Source: an uncultured Prevotellaceae bacterium
GTDB taxonomy: Bacteria > Bacteroidota > Bacteroidia > Bacteroidales > Bacteroidaceae
Assembly: GCA_900314715.1 (NCBI GenBank)
Contig: OMWI01000017.1
Location: 1-64,000 of the forward strand
Length of the DNA: 64,000 nucleotides
Direction: 5' to 3'
Made by a program: the position numbers and the translations under genes. Positions 63,664 to 64,000 of the stretch are shown here, one piece after another (the first letter of the stretch is position 1; every line of letters starts with the position of its first letter). The notes beneath the pieces were generated by a model. The model ran no database searches, was not told the origin of the DNA, and was given only the letters and a program-made list of their open reading frames with translations.

Positions 63664-63730
63664 CTAGATTTTCTAGAAATACTAGAATTACTAGAATTAC
63701 TAGAAATACTAGAAATACTAGATTTTCTAG
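63664..63730. repeat. 9-bp tandem repeat (ACTAGAAAT/ACTAGAATT)
   Basis: About seven near-perfect 9-bp units centred on CTAG lie between GH97 and GH127. CTAG is normally rare in bacterial DNA, so the array stands out. No function is evident. Confidence 0.7.
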
Positions 63731-63733
63731 CCC

Positions 63734-64000
63734 CTATCTCTTCTTCATCTTTATCACAAATCCTCCCCCAGATGCCAAGTCGATGGGCAGAATCGTGTTG
63801 CGATTGACGGTTAGCTGCTTGATTTGATAATCCTCCGCATTATGATGTGCATTGATGCCGTCTTTCATCAACGTGGCTTGATAATCCACATTATCCAAGA
63901 ATGGGAATGCAAGCGTGAGCGTACGCGCATCCCAATTGGTTTGACCGCCAATATACCAATCTTCACCCAATCTGCGAGCGGTGACGATGTACTTGCCAAT
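63734..64000 (-). CDS. C-terminal part of a GH97 glycoside hydrolase (5' end beyond the window)
   Basis: The visible 88 codons end a GH97 protein. The motif RRLGEDWYIGGQTNWDARTL, then LAFPFLDNVDYQATLMKDG, DYQIKQLTVNR and the terminal IDLASGGGFVIKMKKR, is the C-terminal beta-sheet domain of SusB-like alpha-glucosidases and related alpha-galactosidases. The catalytic barrel lies to the right of the window, so whether the enzyme is inverting or retaining cannot be judged. Reads toward GH127 on the same strand with 106 bp between them. Confidence 0.85.
   Translation of the reverse strand: MGKYIVTARRLGEDWYIGGQTNWDARTLTLAFPFLDNVDYQATLMKDGINAHHNAEDYQIKQLTVNRNTILPIDLASGGGFVIKMKKR

Overview
The window looks like chromosome from a member of the Bacteroidota, most likely Bacteroidales and close to Prevotellaceae. 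Three things point there. Promoters have the Bacteroidetes form TTTG-N19-20-TAnnTTTGC, clearest at 2840-2871, 8359-8391, 15142-15174, 19671-19703, 36871-36903 and 53128-53160. Most exported proteins carry Sec or lipoprotein signals. Carbohydrate-active enzymes typical of gut and rumen Bacteroidetes (PL10-CE8, GH35, GH43, GH127, GH97) are abundant. I saw no tRNA, rRNA or CRISPR array.

Layout. (1) 1-4040, minus strand: an ECF sigma factor, a membrane anti-sigma-like partner and a secreted protein, then a small secreted protein and a membrane-anchored HTH regulator whose sensor domain looks related to it. (2) 4044-5140: almost pure repeat DNA. It holds a 343-bp inverted-repeat element built from GACCTC blocks, a palindrome-rich stretch, a 399-bp MITE-like element with perfect 12-bp ends and an 8-9-bp target duplication, and a 22-bp-period repeat locus. 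(3) 5146-15005: a PL10-CE8 pectinase, type II pantothenate kinase, a two-gene cell-envelope operon and a GH35 beta-galactosidase. (4) 15217-34533: DUF3467, then str, S10, spc and alpha ribosomal genes (rpsL to rplQ) with fusA, secY, map, infA and rpoA. (5) 34549-53108: trmD, DUF805, patatin, exported proteins, pepP, a C1 peptidase, a YhcH-like protein, recJ-recQ, and purL with a split chromate transporter. (6) 53243-64000: repeats, a dockerin-bearing exported protein, and an arabinan/pectin cluster (two carboxylesterases, GH43, GH127, the C-terminus of a GH97).

Three results stand out. First, there is a family of intergenic loci with an exact 22-bp period (5050, 19475, 32101, 36754, 44276, 53405, plus a 21-bp relative at 8306). 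Each unit is a small palindrome and the half-site sequence is specific to the locus; I do not recognise it as a named family. Second, two essential ribosomal genes are altered: rpsS17 and rplL14 (rpsQ and rplN) are fused in frame with both junction ends missing, and rpsM has lost about 121 nt and shifts frame. Either this is real and remarkable or the assembly is wrong here; read mapping would decide. Third, the 343/345-bp GACCTC elements at 4044 and 56341 are a matched pair in opposite orientation, and the same end of each abuts a 7-bp repeat array.

Genes that appear to work together: sigma/anti-sigma; regulator plus secreted protein; the MG2-like and carboxypeptidase-regulatory-like pair; the translation superoperon; recJ-recQ; purL-chrA-chrA; and the extracellular pectin, arabinan and galactan degradation genes.
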